64,000 bases of DNA from Valencia hispanica (GCA_963556495.2 OY747705.1:30001001-30065000), one strand, 5' to 3'. Shown: positions 48,601 through 60,900, counted from the stretch's first letter. Numbers and translations are program-made. Notes: generated by a model from the letters alone, not told the origin.

Positions 48601-49830
48601 TGCAACTTGGATGAGGAAAATTAAGGGTTAGATGTTCAAAAGAACTATAGCTATCAATTGGTCTGGGACTAATTAGTAAATCAGAACGAAAAATGGTTGC
48701 AACTCCTCCTCCTCGCCCAGTATTTCTAGGAATGTGAAAATTTTAATGACTGGAAGGAGTTGACTCATTTATACCTACTGACATAATCCTCCTGCTGCAA
48801 CCAGGTTTCTGTGAGACAAAGCAGATCAATGTGATTATCACAAATCAAGTCATTTACAAAGTCTTTGAGGAGAGATATCTTATGTTTAATAAACCACATT
48901 TAATAGATTTATTTTTCTGTTCAGTCAAAGTCGTATTTATATTTATGCGATTTCCATAATTTGCTTTTGTTGGCTTAACTTTTAATCCATTTAATTTTGG
49001 CCGTGGGCAAGACACTGTTTCTATAGGGTAATGGGTGGGTAACAGTACAGAAGCAGCAGAGAGGTGGGTTAAACTATGACTCTGCTTCCTGGTCTGGACC
49101 CTGGGTTGTCAGTGTTTTGGAGGACTAATAAATTCGGCCATATTCCTAGAAAGAAGAGCTGCTCCATCCAAAGTGGGATGAATGTCGTCTCTCCGGATCA
49201 GACCAGGTTTACCCCAAAATGTTCGCCAGTTATCAATGTGGCCCACATCGTTTGCAGGACACCACCCAGACAACCACTGATGGAATGACAGCATGCGGCT
49301 AAACATGTCGTCACTGGTCCGATCAGGCAGGGGACCAGAAAAAATTACCAAGTCTGACATTGTTTTAGCAAACTTACACACCGAAGCAAAACTCATTTTT
49401 GTGACCTCCGATTGACGTAACCAGGTGTCATTACCGCCAGCGTGAATAACATTTTTACTGTATTTACGCTTTTCTTTAGCCAGCAGTTTCAGGTAGGATT
49501 TTATATCGCCCGTTCTGGCCCCTGGCAAGCATTTGACTATGGTCAATGGTGTCTCTTAATGCCACGTTTCTGACTATGGAGCTGCCAATTACCAGGGTCG
49601 GCTTCTCAGCGGGTGTGTGGCTGAGCGGGGAAAATCTGTTAGAAACATGGATGGGTTGGTGGTGGCCCGTGGCTTGGGGGTTCTACCCTTGTTGGCTCCG
49701 CGCTGGCTAATGGGCTTCAGCTATCTGCTGGTTTTTCAACAGCGCGAAGCCGTGCTTTTAATTCTGATACCCTCGCATCCAAAGCTACAAAAATATTACA
49801 TTTATTACAGTTACCATTATCACTAAAGGA
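45675..49830 (-). mobile_element. L2-type LINE with esterase ORF1, degenerate
   Basis: Minus strand, 5' to 3': ORF1 with an SGNH esterase (49,109-about 49,610), AP endonuclease (48,131-48,583; GGDFNIHVDTES, HTLDLVLTYG, LSDHFL), linker (47,551-48,144), RT (47,200-47,514 with [15 protein letters not shown] and YADDT; 46,375-47,121 thumb). The RT frame jumps from SLVNG straight to IKGTALGWFKSYL near 47,430, so about 100 codons of the fingers/palm are deleted. The 3' UTR ends GGCGCTATATAAATAAACTG, followed by an AATTG repeat. Nearly full length but inactive. Confidence 0.85.
49109..49615 (-). pseudogene. LINE ORF1 with SGNH/GDSL-type esterase domain
   Basis: The minus strand shows PTLVIGSSIVRNV (block I, nucleophile serine) near 49,590, then after a frame change [26 protein letters not shown] (block III, G-x-N-D) near 49,440 and [16 protein letters not shown] (block V, D-x-x-H) near 49,185. 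These catalytic blocks define SGNH hydrolases, known in ORF1 proteins of some fish CR1/L2-type LINEs and thought to aid membrane or RNP interactions. One frameshift separates block I from the rest. Confidence 0.75.
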
Positions 49831-50718
49831 GGTGTAAACTTGTTTAATTCTACACTTTTTGGTCTAAAAATGTCTTAGTGCTGCTCTCTTAGGGTTGAAC
49901 TGTGGCTACTGCATTTGAATTTTGTGATTGGTGGAGAGCGGTACATCTCTACGTCACAGGCATTGACTGTGTCACAGCAGCCATGGTCTCACAGGCACGC
50001 CCCGTGGGTTTGGGTATAAAACTATAGGACATATTCCCCCCGTGGCAAGTTTGGAGTTGGATTGCGTTTTTCAGGTTACCATTATTATCACATTAGCACT
50101 TAGTTAGCATAGCTAACATACTGTTTGAACATTAGCCTATGTTAGCATTACCACTCAGAGACTGGTCTCCTCCTGTCTCTCTCTCCCTCAGCAGCAGCGC
50201 CAGCCTCGGGCAGCGCTGACTCAGGGCCCCGACCCAGCGGCTCGAATTGAGCTAGCAAGACCTTACCACCCCAAGAAAAGCTGTGTGAAACACAAGGAGT
50301 TCCCAAAACGTAAAGTACACCACAACAAAACGTGTGTTTTAGTGTGCTTGTGTGTTAAAATAACTTAGAGAGGCCTCAGCACAGAGAAAATAGGATCAAT
50401 TCAAGAGAGTCTGAACACCAAACAGCTCCACGGAGCACAACAGTGACAACAACCAGTGATAATAATGGTAACCTGAAAAACGCAATTCAACTCCAAACTC
50501 GCCACAGGGCCGGTATATCTGATAGTTTAAAACCCAAACCCAAGGGGCGTGTCTGTGAGACCATGGCTGCTGTGACATGGTCAATGCCTGTGACTTATGG
50601 ATGTACCGCTCTCCACCAATCACAAAATTCAAATGCAGTAGCCACCGTTCAACCCTAAGAGGGCATCACTAAGACGTTTTTAGACCAAAAAGTGTAGAAT
50701 TAAACAAGTTTACACCAA
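49829..50718. mobile_element. Foldback-type MITE with ~250-bp terminal inverted repeats
   Basis: Sequence from GGTGTAAACTTGTTTAATTC (near 49,829) to about 50,095 is the near-complement of about 50,456-50,718, with a few mismatches and small indels. The central 360 bp (50,100-50,455) is GC-richer and non-coding. There is no transposase. It abuts the 5' end of the esterase LINE. Superfamily and target duplication unresolved. Confidence 0.75.
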
Positions 50719-51292
50719 AATGTAAAAAAATCCCCAGAAAATGAAAGATTCCATTGGTAAAGACCCATTTATACAGTTTAGAAGCAAAAAAAAGTTGTTT
50801 TGGGGTTTAGTTACTCCTTAACATTGCAAAAATTCTCAGATGATTATATTTGAATTAAATACATGTACAACAAGCTTTGTAGAACTGTTGGATTTGTATT
50901 GAAAATGTAGAAAGTGTCACAGTTCTTAGGTTTTGTGTTTAAACTTAGTTATTTTCCTTATTCGGTTTTATTATTACTATTATGTACTCTTTGGCATTTA
51001 TTTCATGCACTTCCTTGTTTTCTTATTTCCTCCTTGCTCAGACGTTTTCACCTTTTTGTCTATGTCCATCTTATCATTTGTGTTTCCTTAGTTAATCTCA
51101 TTATTTATTTCTTCCTTCTGTTCTCCAGTGTTTCCTTTAGTTTCCCTTAGAGTCCTCCTTAGTCATATCTTTAGATAGTTTCTAGTTTCTTAAGAGTTCT
51201 TCTGCTTTTTCTTTTGGTTTTATTGGTGGGTGGCAACTAGCGTCAGGTGCATTTCCGCCACCTACTGTGTAGGAGTGTGGGTCGTAGCATAT

Positions 51293-54200
51293 TTATATTC
51301 TTCTTATTAATCCACTTTCTCTTAAAAATTCCAAAACTAACCAATATATACATTTTCCCCCACTCAATATATTCTTTAAACTCAATACCCCATATCCTTT
51401 TACTTTTAACTTTTCTTCTAACCTCTTCCTATTTTCTATATATTTAGTGCAAACACATATTACATGTTCCACCGTTTCCCTATTCCATCCACAAACACAT
51501 AAACCTGTAGGAGGTTTCCCTATCAAATAAAGCGTACTATTTAACGCTGTATGTCCCATCCTTAGCCGTGAAATAACTGTTTGATCTCTATTATTCATTT
51601 GTATAATATTCATTCTTCCTACTTTTCCCTGAATATGATAAAGATGCCATCCTTTCTTTTCCCTTATCCATTCATCCTGCCATTCGCCCATTATTTGCTT
51701 TTTAATAATTGCTTTCACTTCTGCTACACTGTATGGCATTTCTATTATTGTACCTTGTTTTGCTGCTTGCTTAGCAGGAAAATCTGCTATTTCATTTCCC
51801 TCTACCCCCCTATGTGCTGGAACCCACATGAATCTTATTTCTGACTTGATCTTATTTAACCTAAATAAGCTTTCATATATTTCAAATAATATATCAGGTC
51901 TACTATCTGTTGACATTGATTTAAGTGACATTAGAGCTGACAGTGAGTCTGAACATATTATACCCTTTTTTATCGTATTTTGTTCTATCCATTGTAAACT
52001 AAATGAAATTGCTAACATTTCCACCGTAAACACTGATAATTTGTCTGATGTTCTTGTTTTAACATATTTTCCTAATATTGGAATACAGAAAGAAAATCCT
52101 ATATTCTCTTTTCCTGAATCTTTTGACCTATCTGTGAATACTGGAATAAACGATTTATGTATACTACCTAATCTTTCTTCAACAATCTTTTCCCAGTTTC
52201 CTTTGCCTTTACTGATTGCCATTTTATTTTGAATGTAAAAATCTATATTTACGTCTGGAAAAAACCAAGTTGGAGTAGCTGAATATAAAAAATTCTTTAT
52301 TATTGTTTTATCATGTAATTTCATAATCTTTGCTAACCTATTTATTTTCCAAATTACACTCTCAAACTTTTTGTTTTCACTCTCCCAGCATGCATACATA
52401 GCTTTTTTAACCAGGTGTTCATCATCTGAAAATCCCTGTATACTTGCCCAATAATTCAGAGATAATTGTTTGAATCTCAATTTCAATGGCATTTCTCCCA
52501 TTTCTACCTGTATGGATACTATTGGAGTTGTTCTAATTGCTCCACTACATATTCTTTACGCTTGATTTTGTATAACTTCTATATTTTTTAATAATGTTTT
52601 ACAAGCTGAACTATATATAATACCACCATAATCTACAACTGACCTAACCATTGATATATAAATTTGTTTTAGAGCCTGAGCACTAGCTCCCCACTCATTC
52701 CCTTTCAAACATCTCATTATATTAATTACTTTTTTACATCTTTCCTCAATTTTATTGATATTCTCCTTCCATGTTAATTTTGTATCAAATATAATTCCCA
52801 AATATCTAAAACTGTTTACTTGTTCCAATTGTTCTCCATATAATTTAAGATTAATCACCACCCTCCTTTTCCTTGTAAATACCATGCTTTTTGTTTTTTC
52901 TACTGAAAATTTGAATCCCCATTCATAAGACCACTTCTCTACCTCTGCAATTGCTTCTTGCATTTTTTTCTGTATATGTTGTATATTTCTTCCTCTTTTC
53001 CATAACGCTCCATCATCTGCAAACAGTGCTTTTCCAAATTCCTGCCCTATATTCTCAAATACATCATTAATCATTATAGAAAAAAGTACAGGACTAATTA
53101 CACTTCCTTGTGGAGTTCCATTATCTACCAAATAACTATTTGACACTATATTTCCCATCTTTACTTGAATGTATATATTACACAAAAAATCTTTTATCCA
53201 ATCATATATCCTACCTGTAAGTCCTAACGTACTTAATTTAATCAATAATCACTCTTTCCAAACCGTAGCATATGCTTTTTCTACATCAAAATAAACTACT
53301 ACTAAATTTTCTTAATTGATTTGAGCTTTCCTAATTTCAGTTTCAAGGCAGACTACAGGATCCATTGTTCCTCGGCTTTTCCTAAATCCACTTTGACATT
53401 GTGATATTAGTTTCCTACTTTCAAGATAATATGTTAATCTCTCCTGAATCATTCTTTCCATTATTTTTCCAATATGTGACGTGAGTGCTATTGGCCCATA
53501 ATTTTCTGGTTTGCTTGGATCTTTTCCGGGTTTCATTATAGGAATTATCACAGCCTCTTTCCAATTGCTTGGTAATTTCCCTTTTTCCCAAACTTTGTTA
53601 TATAATTCTAGTAATTTTATTTTCATCCTACTCCCTAAGTGTTTAAGCATCTCATAACTTATTTTATCTTTACCTGGAGAAGTTACCCTAGTTTTTCCAA
53701 GAGCTCTCTCTAATTCAAATAGTGTGAATGGAGCATCCATTGTTGTCATTATTTTTCCTTTATCACCTTCTACATCATTTTTCCTTCTAGTTTCTTCTCT
53801 TCTTTTCCTTCTATCTTCCGATAAATTATTATTACTATGAATTCTGACAAATGTTTTAGCTAACATTTCTACGTTATCCTTATTGTTTATAGCTAATTCC
53901 TCTCCTGTTTTAAGCACTGGATATTTCCATTCTCTATAAATTCCTTTCATTTTTCTTATCATTCCCCACACATTACTTATTGGTGTAGTTCACCCAATCT
54001 TATCACAAAATCCTCTCCAGTTCTCTCTTTTTGCCCTTTTAATAACTCTCCTTGCTTCAGCCTGTGATCTTTTGTACTCTACTAAGTTATCAAAATTATG
54101 TGTCTTCCTTAATACTTTCAGACTTTTATTTGTATCTTTAATTGCTTTCTCACATTGATCTGACCACCATGGCACATTCTTCCTTTTCATACTCCCTTTA

Positions 54201-55036
54201 CTCTTAGGAATTGTTATCTCTGCTGCTGCAATTATCACTTTCCTAAATGTTTTTTCCACCACTTTGATATTTTTCTCCACCTTTATCCTTGATTGCTCCT
54301 TCTCACATATATATTTAAATTGATCCCATTTTGCTTTTTTAAATACCCACCTTCCTTCTCTTTCTTCTATTGTTGATTCTTTATCCCCATAAACTCTAGT
54401 GAGAATTGGGTAATGATCACTCCCTAATGTGCTCTCCTGCAACTCCCACTCACAGTACCCCGCCATTTCATTTGAAACCAGGGTGAGATCTAGTGCAGAT
54501 GTGCTACCTGTATTCGTATTTATTCTTGTCCCTCTTCCATCATTAATACACACTAGATTTAATTCATCCATTAGCTCCTCAATTACCTCACCATTTGGAT
54601 CTGTCTTAGTTCCTCCCCACAACGTATTATGTGCATTAAAATCTCCACATAAAAATACATGTTTATTATTATGATCTGTAACTAATTTAAGATGATTAAT
54701 ATCTAACTTCTTGCATGAATTATAATAATGGATTACATAAATCAGCCCCTGTTTAGCATAAAATTCTATGCCAATAAATTAATCTTCTTTTCCTATTTTA
54801 GTAGTTCTATAGTTCAAGTTATTATTGATGAAAGTAGCACAACCTCCTCCTACACCCTCGTCCCTATCACACCTAATGACTGTATATTGAGCTAGTTTAA
54901 AATCGAGATTTATGTTTAGCCATGTCTCCTAAATACATATAATATCTGGCTTTTCTGATAACTCATCTATATATCTTTTAAATTCCTGTCCATTAGCTAT
55001 TAAGCTCCTTGCATTCCATTGTAAAATCAATACCAT
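51293..55036 (-). pseudogene. LINE ORF2: AP endonuclease, reverse transcriptase, RNase H
   Basis: A single frame, starting at an ATG 3 bases after the ORF1 stop. Endonuclease (LQWNARSL, GGGCATFINN, LCGDFNAHN) about 54,600-55,030; RT (PGKDKISYEMLKHL near 53,670, PIALTSHIGKIMERM near 53,480, TPQGSVISPVLFSIM near 53,110, FADDGALW near 53,020); RNase H (FTDRS near 52,130, SDSLSALMSLKS near 51,930, WVPAHRGVEGNE near 51,820), then a Cys/His-rich end (CVCGWNRETVEHVIC near 51,470). Stops occur near 54,930, 54,780, 53,990, 53,312, 53,250 and 52,556. All surviving open segments share one frame. Confidence 0.85.
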
Positions 55037-55039
55037 TTA

Positions 55040-56065
55040 CTACCCTATGCACCCCCCTTCCTGGCTTGCTTGGGCACTGAGTTTATTTCTAACTTCCTCC
55101 CACGTCAATTCATTTATATCCAGATGGTTTACTGCTGCTTTCACGATGATTTGTATTCTCTCTGTTTTTGATTTTGTTTCCATTGTTGCATTTATTACTC
55201 TAGCAATGAAAGTTACCAACTTTTTCAAATCTATCCAAACTTTCCCTTCCTTTTCTTTTTCCTGTCCTTTGGGAGACACCGCTCCTATGACTCCAGCTCT
55301 TTTTTCTGTATTTTCCTCAACCATTTTAACTGCATCTACATATGATATTTTGTTTTGAACTCTAGTTTGTTGAATATGAACTTCTCTCCTCATTACCTGA
55401 CACCCGGCATAAGCAGCACTATGATCTCCTCCACAGTTGCAACATTTTGGCTTCATTCTGTTTCTACATTCTTCATATCCATGATTTCCTCCACACCTAG
55501 AACATCTCGTTTTCCCTTTAAATATATTGGCAGTGTGTCCAAATCTTTGACAGTTATAACATCTAATGGGTTTTGGTATATATTCCCTCACAGAATAAGA
55601 CATGCATCCTAGAAATACCTTAAACGGCATAACTTCTCCCTGAAATTCTAGCAACACACTCTCAGTCTCTTTCTTTACACCGTCCTGAAACACAGTAAAT
55701 CTCCCTGCACCTCTCAGTTTTGCCCCTCTTAGATTAGTTTAGATTTCTTCTATGGATACCTCAACAGCTATTCCCCAAATCACTCCTTTCAGTCCCTGTC
55801 CACCCATTCCCACCTTGCTCGTGCTGATCACCTTGTGTTTCCCCACTTCTCTCATTTTACATGCCTTTTCTCTCTGATCTTCACTCCTACAAACAATCAA
55901 CAGATTACCATCTCTCAAAACTTTAGCAACTTTGATATCTCCTACTTGATTTTTCAGAATAGTCGTCAACTTAACCGGACTCAATGAATTCACCCCATTT
56001 CCTTTGTTAAACCTCAAAATGACTTTGAAATTATTTCCCCCTTCATCTGTGCTCTCACTCGACAT
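55040..56065 (-). pseudogene. LINE ORF1: RNA-binding protein with CCHC zinc knuckles
   Basis: From MSSESTDEGG at 56,065 an RRM-like region (VILRFNKGN, then LLIVCRSEDQREKA) runs to a TAA at 55,739. In the same frame it continues into RCYNCQRFGHTANIF, RCSRCGGNHGYEEC and KCCNCGGDHSAAYAGC, three gag-type CCHC/CCHC-like knuckles, ending at TAG 55,040-55,042. A further open frame upstream (56,087-56,365) is separated by one stop and may be the true N-terminus. The first knuckle has Phe (IFK) where a His/Cys ligand is expected. Confidence 0.8.
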
Positions 56066-57293
56066 CTTCCTTCTTTGTTTACTAGTTTAATACTCATCAA
56101 AATTATTACCTCTTTTTTCCCTCACTGTTTCTTGTCCAAAGCTCATCTCCATACTATCCTCACTCTCATATTCCTCTATATCTCCCCACTCCTTCCCATT
56201 CACTACACAGCCGTGCCTACCCGCCATTACTTTCGCTTCCAATCTGGATTTTGGCATGTCTTGCAGATGGACTCCTTTCCTCCGGAGGATTGAAATACAC
56301 CCGGGACTTTTTAACTTCCCGTCCTCCGACACCCTATTCTTTGTTGTTCGTAATCTTTTCACCATTCACCAAACTCGCCGCGTGTCCTACCAACCATTCC
56401 CGGAATCAAAGATCTCCCTCCGTCCCAGCAGCCAAATCATACAGAGCTCCTCTTAAGTTGCTATCAGCGCTTGTTAGCTACACCCGAAGAGGCTCTGCAG
56501 CTTCTCTTCTTAAGAGTTTTCTGTTTCCCTTGCCTTTCTTGTCTCCCTGCCACTCTGCTCCTCACCCAGTTCACTAATTGTCCTCACCTGCATCTGCCTT
56601 AACTAATTAGTTCTTGGTCTCCTCTGTCACTTCCTCATTTCCCTCCTCAGTATATATTCTGCTTTCATCCTGTCACTATCCGCTGGTTCGTTGTCTATCA
56701 TCCCTCGTTGTTCTTCCATGTCTTTTCCACGTTTCATGGTCTCCTGGTTCCCCTGGTTCCCCTGAGGTTTTGTAAGTGTTTTTGTTTCCTTGTTTAATTA
56801 AATATTTATTTTTGAATTCCTCTGCATTTGAGTCCTCTCTAAAATCTAAACATGACAGAAAGTATAATAGGTTACAGTAGTGATGGTGAGATGAAGCCCC
56901 ATGAGGCATTGAACCACTTGAGCCAATTGGTTCAAGAAAGGGTTCTGCTCACGGGGCTTCACGTGAACACAAAACCCCCTACTGGCCAGGTACATAATCA
57001 CAGGCAGCTGTAGCTCTTAGCCACTTAATGTGTGATGCATTAAAGTTGTAAGTCTGCTATGGTTCTTAGGAATGACTATGAGTTCCCAAAAAAAAAAAAA
57101 ATTCTCTACATAAAGTAGTACAAATGTGAATATTACAAATATTTTGAATGTATTCTGTCTGTAAATTATCCCAAAACGGTAGTATCATATATTATGGCAG
57201 GTTGTGTAATAATGTTTTTCTGTCACTTGAGGCAAAAAACATGGGCTTAAGCAGGCAGAGGAAAGTTTAAATGCTTGTGGAACTAGGAAGAGG

Positions 57294-57560
57294 TCACTGA
57301 AAATGATTGTGTAACTTGGGCAATGATGTACAAAACAGGGGAAATTCTTTTTTTTTTTTCAAAAATAGCCGTTTCTCAACAGTTTTAGGTTTTAAGTGAT
57401 TCCTTCTTGACACCACCTTACTAGCCTTCGAAAACACTCTTTCACCAGGCGCAGAAGATGCCGGTGTACACAAAAACACAAGTGCTAGACTATATAAATT
57501 GAGGTACAGCAATTTTTGCTTTTCCCAATACTCCAGGGGGGTTCCAGCCTGCTAATATTT
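57294..57560 (-). pseudogene. hAT transposase C-terminal (dimerisation) fragment, ZBED-like
   Basis: Minus-strand frame YLNLYSLALVFLCTPASSAP, then GERVFSKASKVVSRRNHLKP and TVEKRLFL matches the hAT C-terminal dimerisation motif (S-S-A-x-x-E-R-x-F-S). The usual Cys before Glu (CERVFS) is Gly here. The rest of the transposase is absent. The flank 56,870-57,290, including a GATGAAGCCCCATGAGG stretch, may be its terminal non-coding part. Confidence 0.65.
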
Positions 57561-57994
57561 GGCTCCCACACAGGGGAAATCCTCCTCTTTCTAGCTGGTT
57601 CCATCCTCTCACTTAACTCTCTCTCTCCTCATTCTCCTAAATTAGGGTGACCATATTTAGATTTCTAAAAAAGAGGACACTTGGCACAGTCCTGAAACAC
57701 TATCATGACTGTGACCAGACGTTTGATTTTAACATATTTTAAGCATGCATTCTCCAAGTGTTTAGAATAAACAGTTTAATAACAAACTTCAGATAGGCTT
57801 TCACAAGTGCAGAAATGACTTTAAAATCTCTAGAAATTAATTAATAATAGAAATAATTACTCTTCCAAATTAGAATATGTACCAGAAACAGTAATAGTTT
57901 GCTTTACTGGACAAAAATTGAACAAAAATCTGAAATAACATTCTGAGAAAAAAGGTGTTCTCAGTGAGAACAATAGATTAGATTAAATGTGTCG

Positions 57995-57996
<2 letters not shown>

Positions 57997-58036
<40 letters not shown>
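57997..58036. repeat. (AAT)n microsatellite
   Basis: About 13 AAT/TAA units inside the hAT-like element. Confidence 0.9.
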
Positions 58037-58038
<2 letters not shown>

Positions 58039-58229
58039 AAATCTATTTATAATGCACTAAACATTTGACATCAAATCTAAAAGTGCTACGAAAATTAAAC
58101 AGATAAAAATGGGTAAAAACAAATTCACAGACACTTAAAAATAGGCTTTTCTGAAAAGGAGGGTTTTCAGTTGCTGGGACCAGATTCGGATTTAATGGAC
58201 TGAATTGTTAACAATTAGATGGTCAATCT

Positions 58230-60055
58230 GTACCTCAATATCGAACCCACAACCAGTGCCATCCCCAATCAACAACAATGTAGAGAAAATGTCTTAATTC
58301 CACGAATTAAACCAGAACAGCCTTGAAAAAATCATTATCCAATTAAGCTCCTCTTCCTGCTGTCTTGATATCCTACCCACAGCTTTTCTAAAGAAAGTTC
58401 TTCCTGTTATTGGTTCTGATCTTGTTCAAATAGTTAACTCATGACTGCTATCAGGTGTCTTCCCTCATGCTTTAAAAACAGCAGTTATTAAACCACTGCT
58501 AAAGAAGAAAAATCTGGACAACACGTTAATGCAGAACTACAGGCCGATCTCTAATCTTCCATTCATCAGTAAGATTATTGAAAAAGCTGTGTTTCAGCAG
58601 TTAAATGGCTTCATAACAATGACAAACCGTTTTGATGTTTTTCAGTCTGGTTTCCGCGCTCACCACAGCACCGAGACTGTCCTCGTCAAAGTACTTAATG
58701 ACATCCGCATAAATACAAACTGTGGAAGAACCACAGTGCTGGTTCTGTTGGACCTCAGTGCACCATTTGACACTGTTGATCAATATACTTTATTGGAACG
58801 ACTGGAGAGCTGGGTCGGACTCTCTGGTACAGTACTTGGCTGGTTCGAGTCTTACTTAAAGAACAGGGACTTCTATGTTTCAATAGGAAACTTTTCATCA
58901 GAACGAACAGAAATCACATGTGGGGTGCCCCAGGGCTCCATCCTGGGGTCCCTCTTATTTATTATCTACATGCTCCCACTAGGCAAGATTATAGCAACCA
59001 ATAACATTAGCTATCATAACTACGCAGATGACACTCAACTCTACATTACAATGTCACCAGGTGACTCTGAACCCATTCAAACCCTAAATCAATGCATTGA
59101 CCAAATAAATGGATGGATGTGCCATCACTTTCTCCAGCTGAATAGAAACAAAACTGAAGTGATTATTTTTGGACCCAAGGAGGAACGATCAAGAGTCAGC
59201 ACACAGCTTCAATTAATACAGCTAGAAACTACTGATCAGGTTCGTAACCTAGGTGTAGTAATGGACTCAGACCTGAACCTCCAGGGTCACATAAAGGCAA
59301 TAACAAGGTCAGCGTTCTATCACCTGAAGAACATCTCAAGGATTAAAGGACTGATTTTGCAACACGACCTAGAAAAACTCATCCATGCGTTTATCTTTAG
59401 TCGGATTGATTACTGCAACAGCATCTTCCCAGGTCTGCCTAAAAAGTCAATCAGACAGCTGCAGGTGATCCAGAACGCTGCCGCTCGCGTCCTCACTAGA
59501 ACCAGGAAAGTAGAGCACATCACCCCAGTTCTAAAGTCCTTACACTGGCTCCCTGTAGCTCAGAGAATATACTTTTAAATACTTTTACTAGTTTATAAAT
59601 CATTACATGGCTTAGCACCAAAATATGTTGAAGACCTGTTGTCATGGTACCAACCACCAAGACCACTCAGGACCTCCAACTCTAGCCTACTAAACATCCC
59701 TAGACTCAGAACTAAACATGGAGAAGCAGCTTTCAGTTTTTATGCTCCCCTTATCTGAAATAGACTTCCTGACGAGTGTGGAGCTGCTGAAACTCTGAAC
59801 TGCTTTAAATCGAGACTAAAAACCCATCTGTTTAGAATTGCCTTTGAGTAAATTCTTGATGTCATATGTATGAAATGTGTTCATGCTCTCTTGCTTTTTT
59901 TTTTCTCTTGCTTTATTGTGTATCATGTGTAATGTGTGTTTCTTTCATGTTTTTTTTTTTTTTCAAATCACCAAATCATGTAAAGCACCTTGAATTACCC
60001 TGCTGTTGAAAGTGTGCTATACAAATAAAATGGCCTTGCCTTGCCTTGCCTTACC
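58230..60055 (+). mobile_element. L2-type LINE, 5'-truncated, relatively young
   Basis: Plus-strand frame 58,529-59,578 (349 codons) covers nearly the whole [56 protein letters not shown] (LSAAFDTVDH usual), [27 protein letters not shown], and the thumb to [13 protein letters not shown], where TAA ends it. A shifted continuation follows to about 59,850. A TGA near 58,441 interrupts the upstream part; endonuclease is missing. The 3' end TGTGCTATACAAATAAAATGG runs into a (CCTTG)n tail at 60,032-60,055. Same subfamily as 19,930-22,720 but much less decayed. Confidence 0.85.
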
Positions 60056-60202
60056 TTCCCGCTGAAGGACAGCAACATTTTTGGACGTAATGGACTGAAC
60101 TGTTACACCTTGCCCGCTGAAGGACAGCGGCATTCCTGGACGTAATGGACAATGAACCTGGTTCTAGCTCCAAAGACTGAACAGTGCGCATTCTTTGGAA
60201 CT

Positions 60203-60212
60203 AAAAGGGGGA
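60203..60212 (+). promoter_or_regulatory. Polypurine tract of an LTR retrotransposon
   Basis: AAAAGGGGGA directly precedes the LTR start TGTTGAGG at 60,213, the expected plus-strand primer site. Sequence 60,060-60,200 would be the 3' end of its internal region. Confidence 0.65.
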
Positions 60213-60742
60213 TGTTGAGGCTATGGCCTTTTACTGAACGAACTGCATCTCCCAGCATCCTTCCACTGAACAAACTGCATCTCCCAGCATCCGTTGCGCT
60301 GCCCTCAACCCATTCTCATTGGTCTGTGGCCAGTGATGACATCACAGAGTTGATAAAGGCAGCGCGAATATTGAAATCCTCGTCTTTTGGTTCCCCAGCG
60401 GTGCTGCAAGGAGACGCTTTAATCCATTGCTAGCATTTTCCGTTTTTTGTTCAAACCTGCTTGACCAGGAAGAACTTCCCTTTTAAACTTCGAAGTGAAT
60501 CGTCCGAGCAAACAGACTTGCCTGTACGGATAACCAGGGAGTCCGCTGGGCTCTGAGCTCTATTAAAAAAAGGTCTGAGTTCCTCAGCACCTGAAGTCGG
60601 ACGTCCGCTTTTCTGACCGCGGTTTTGCGAGAACCGCTCCTTTAAACTGGACACTTTCTACGTTCTTCGTCGTGAGCTGCCTCACCAAGTAGGATTAACC
60701 TGGTTTATATCTTTTGGTCTGGGTAGAGGAAAATTAGGTCTA

Positions 60743-60788
<46 letters not shown>

Positions 60789-60843
60789 ATTTTTCTGTGG
60801 TTAAAAATAAGTCTAGGATAATAAGTCTAGGATAATAAGTCTA

Positions 60844-60900
<57 letters not shown>

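Larger units (their letters stand above)
51199..56506 (-). mobile_element. Nearly full-length I-clade (Nimb-like) LINE, 5.3 kb
   Basis: Flanked by the 12-bp target duplication TTCTTAAGAGTT (51,187-51,198 and 56,507-56,518). Two ORFs on the minus strand: ORF1 with CCHC knuckles (55,040-56,065 or 56,365) and ORF2 (51,293-55,036) with AP endonuclease, reverse transcriptase and RNase H. An ORF2 RNase H plus a CCHC ORF1 is the I-superfamily layout. In-frame nonsense codons inactivate it, but there is no frameshift in ORF2. Its insertion inside the solo LTR dates it as younger than that LTR. Confidence 0.88.
50915..56857 (+). repeat. Solo LTR split by a LINE insertion
   Basis: Starts TGTCACAG at 50,915 and ends CATGACA at 56,857, flanked by the 5-bp direct repeat GAAAG (50,910-50,914 and 56,858-56,862). 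Without the LINE at 51,199-56,506 and one 12-bp duplication it is about 620 bp. The right part ends with an ATTTGAGTCC motif as in U5 of fish gypsy-type LTRs. TG...CA ends plus a 5-bp duplication fit an LTR retrotransposon reduced to a solo LTR. Confidence 0.8.
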
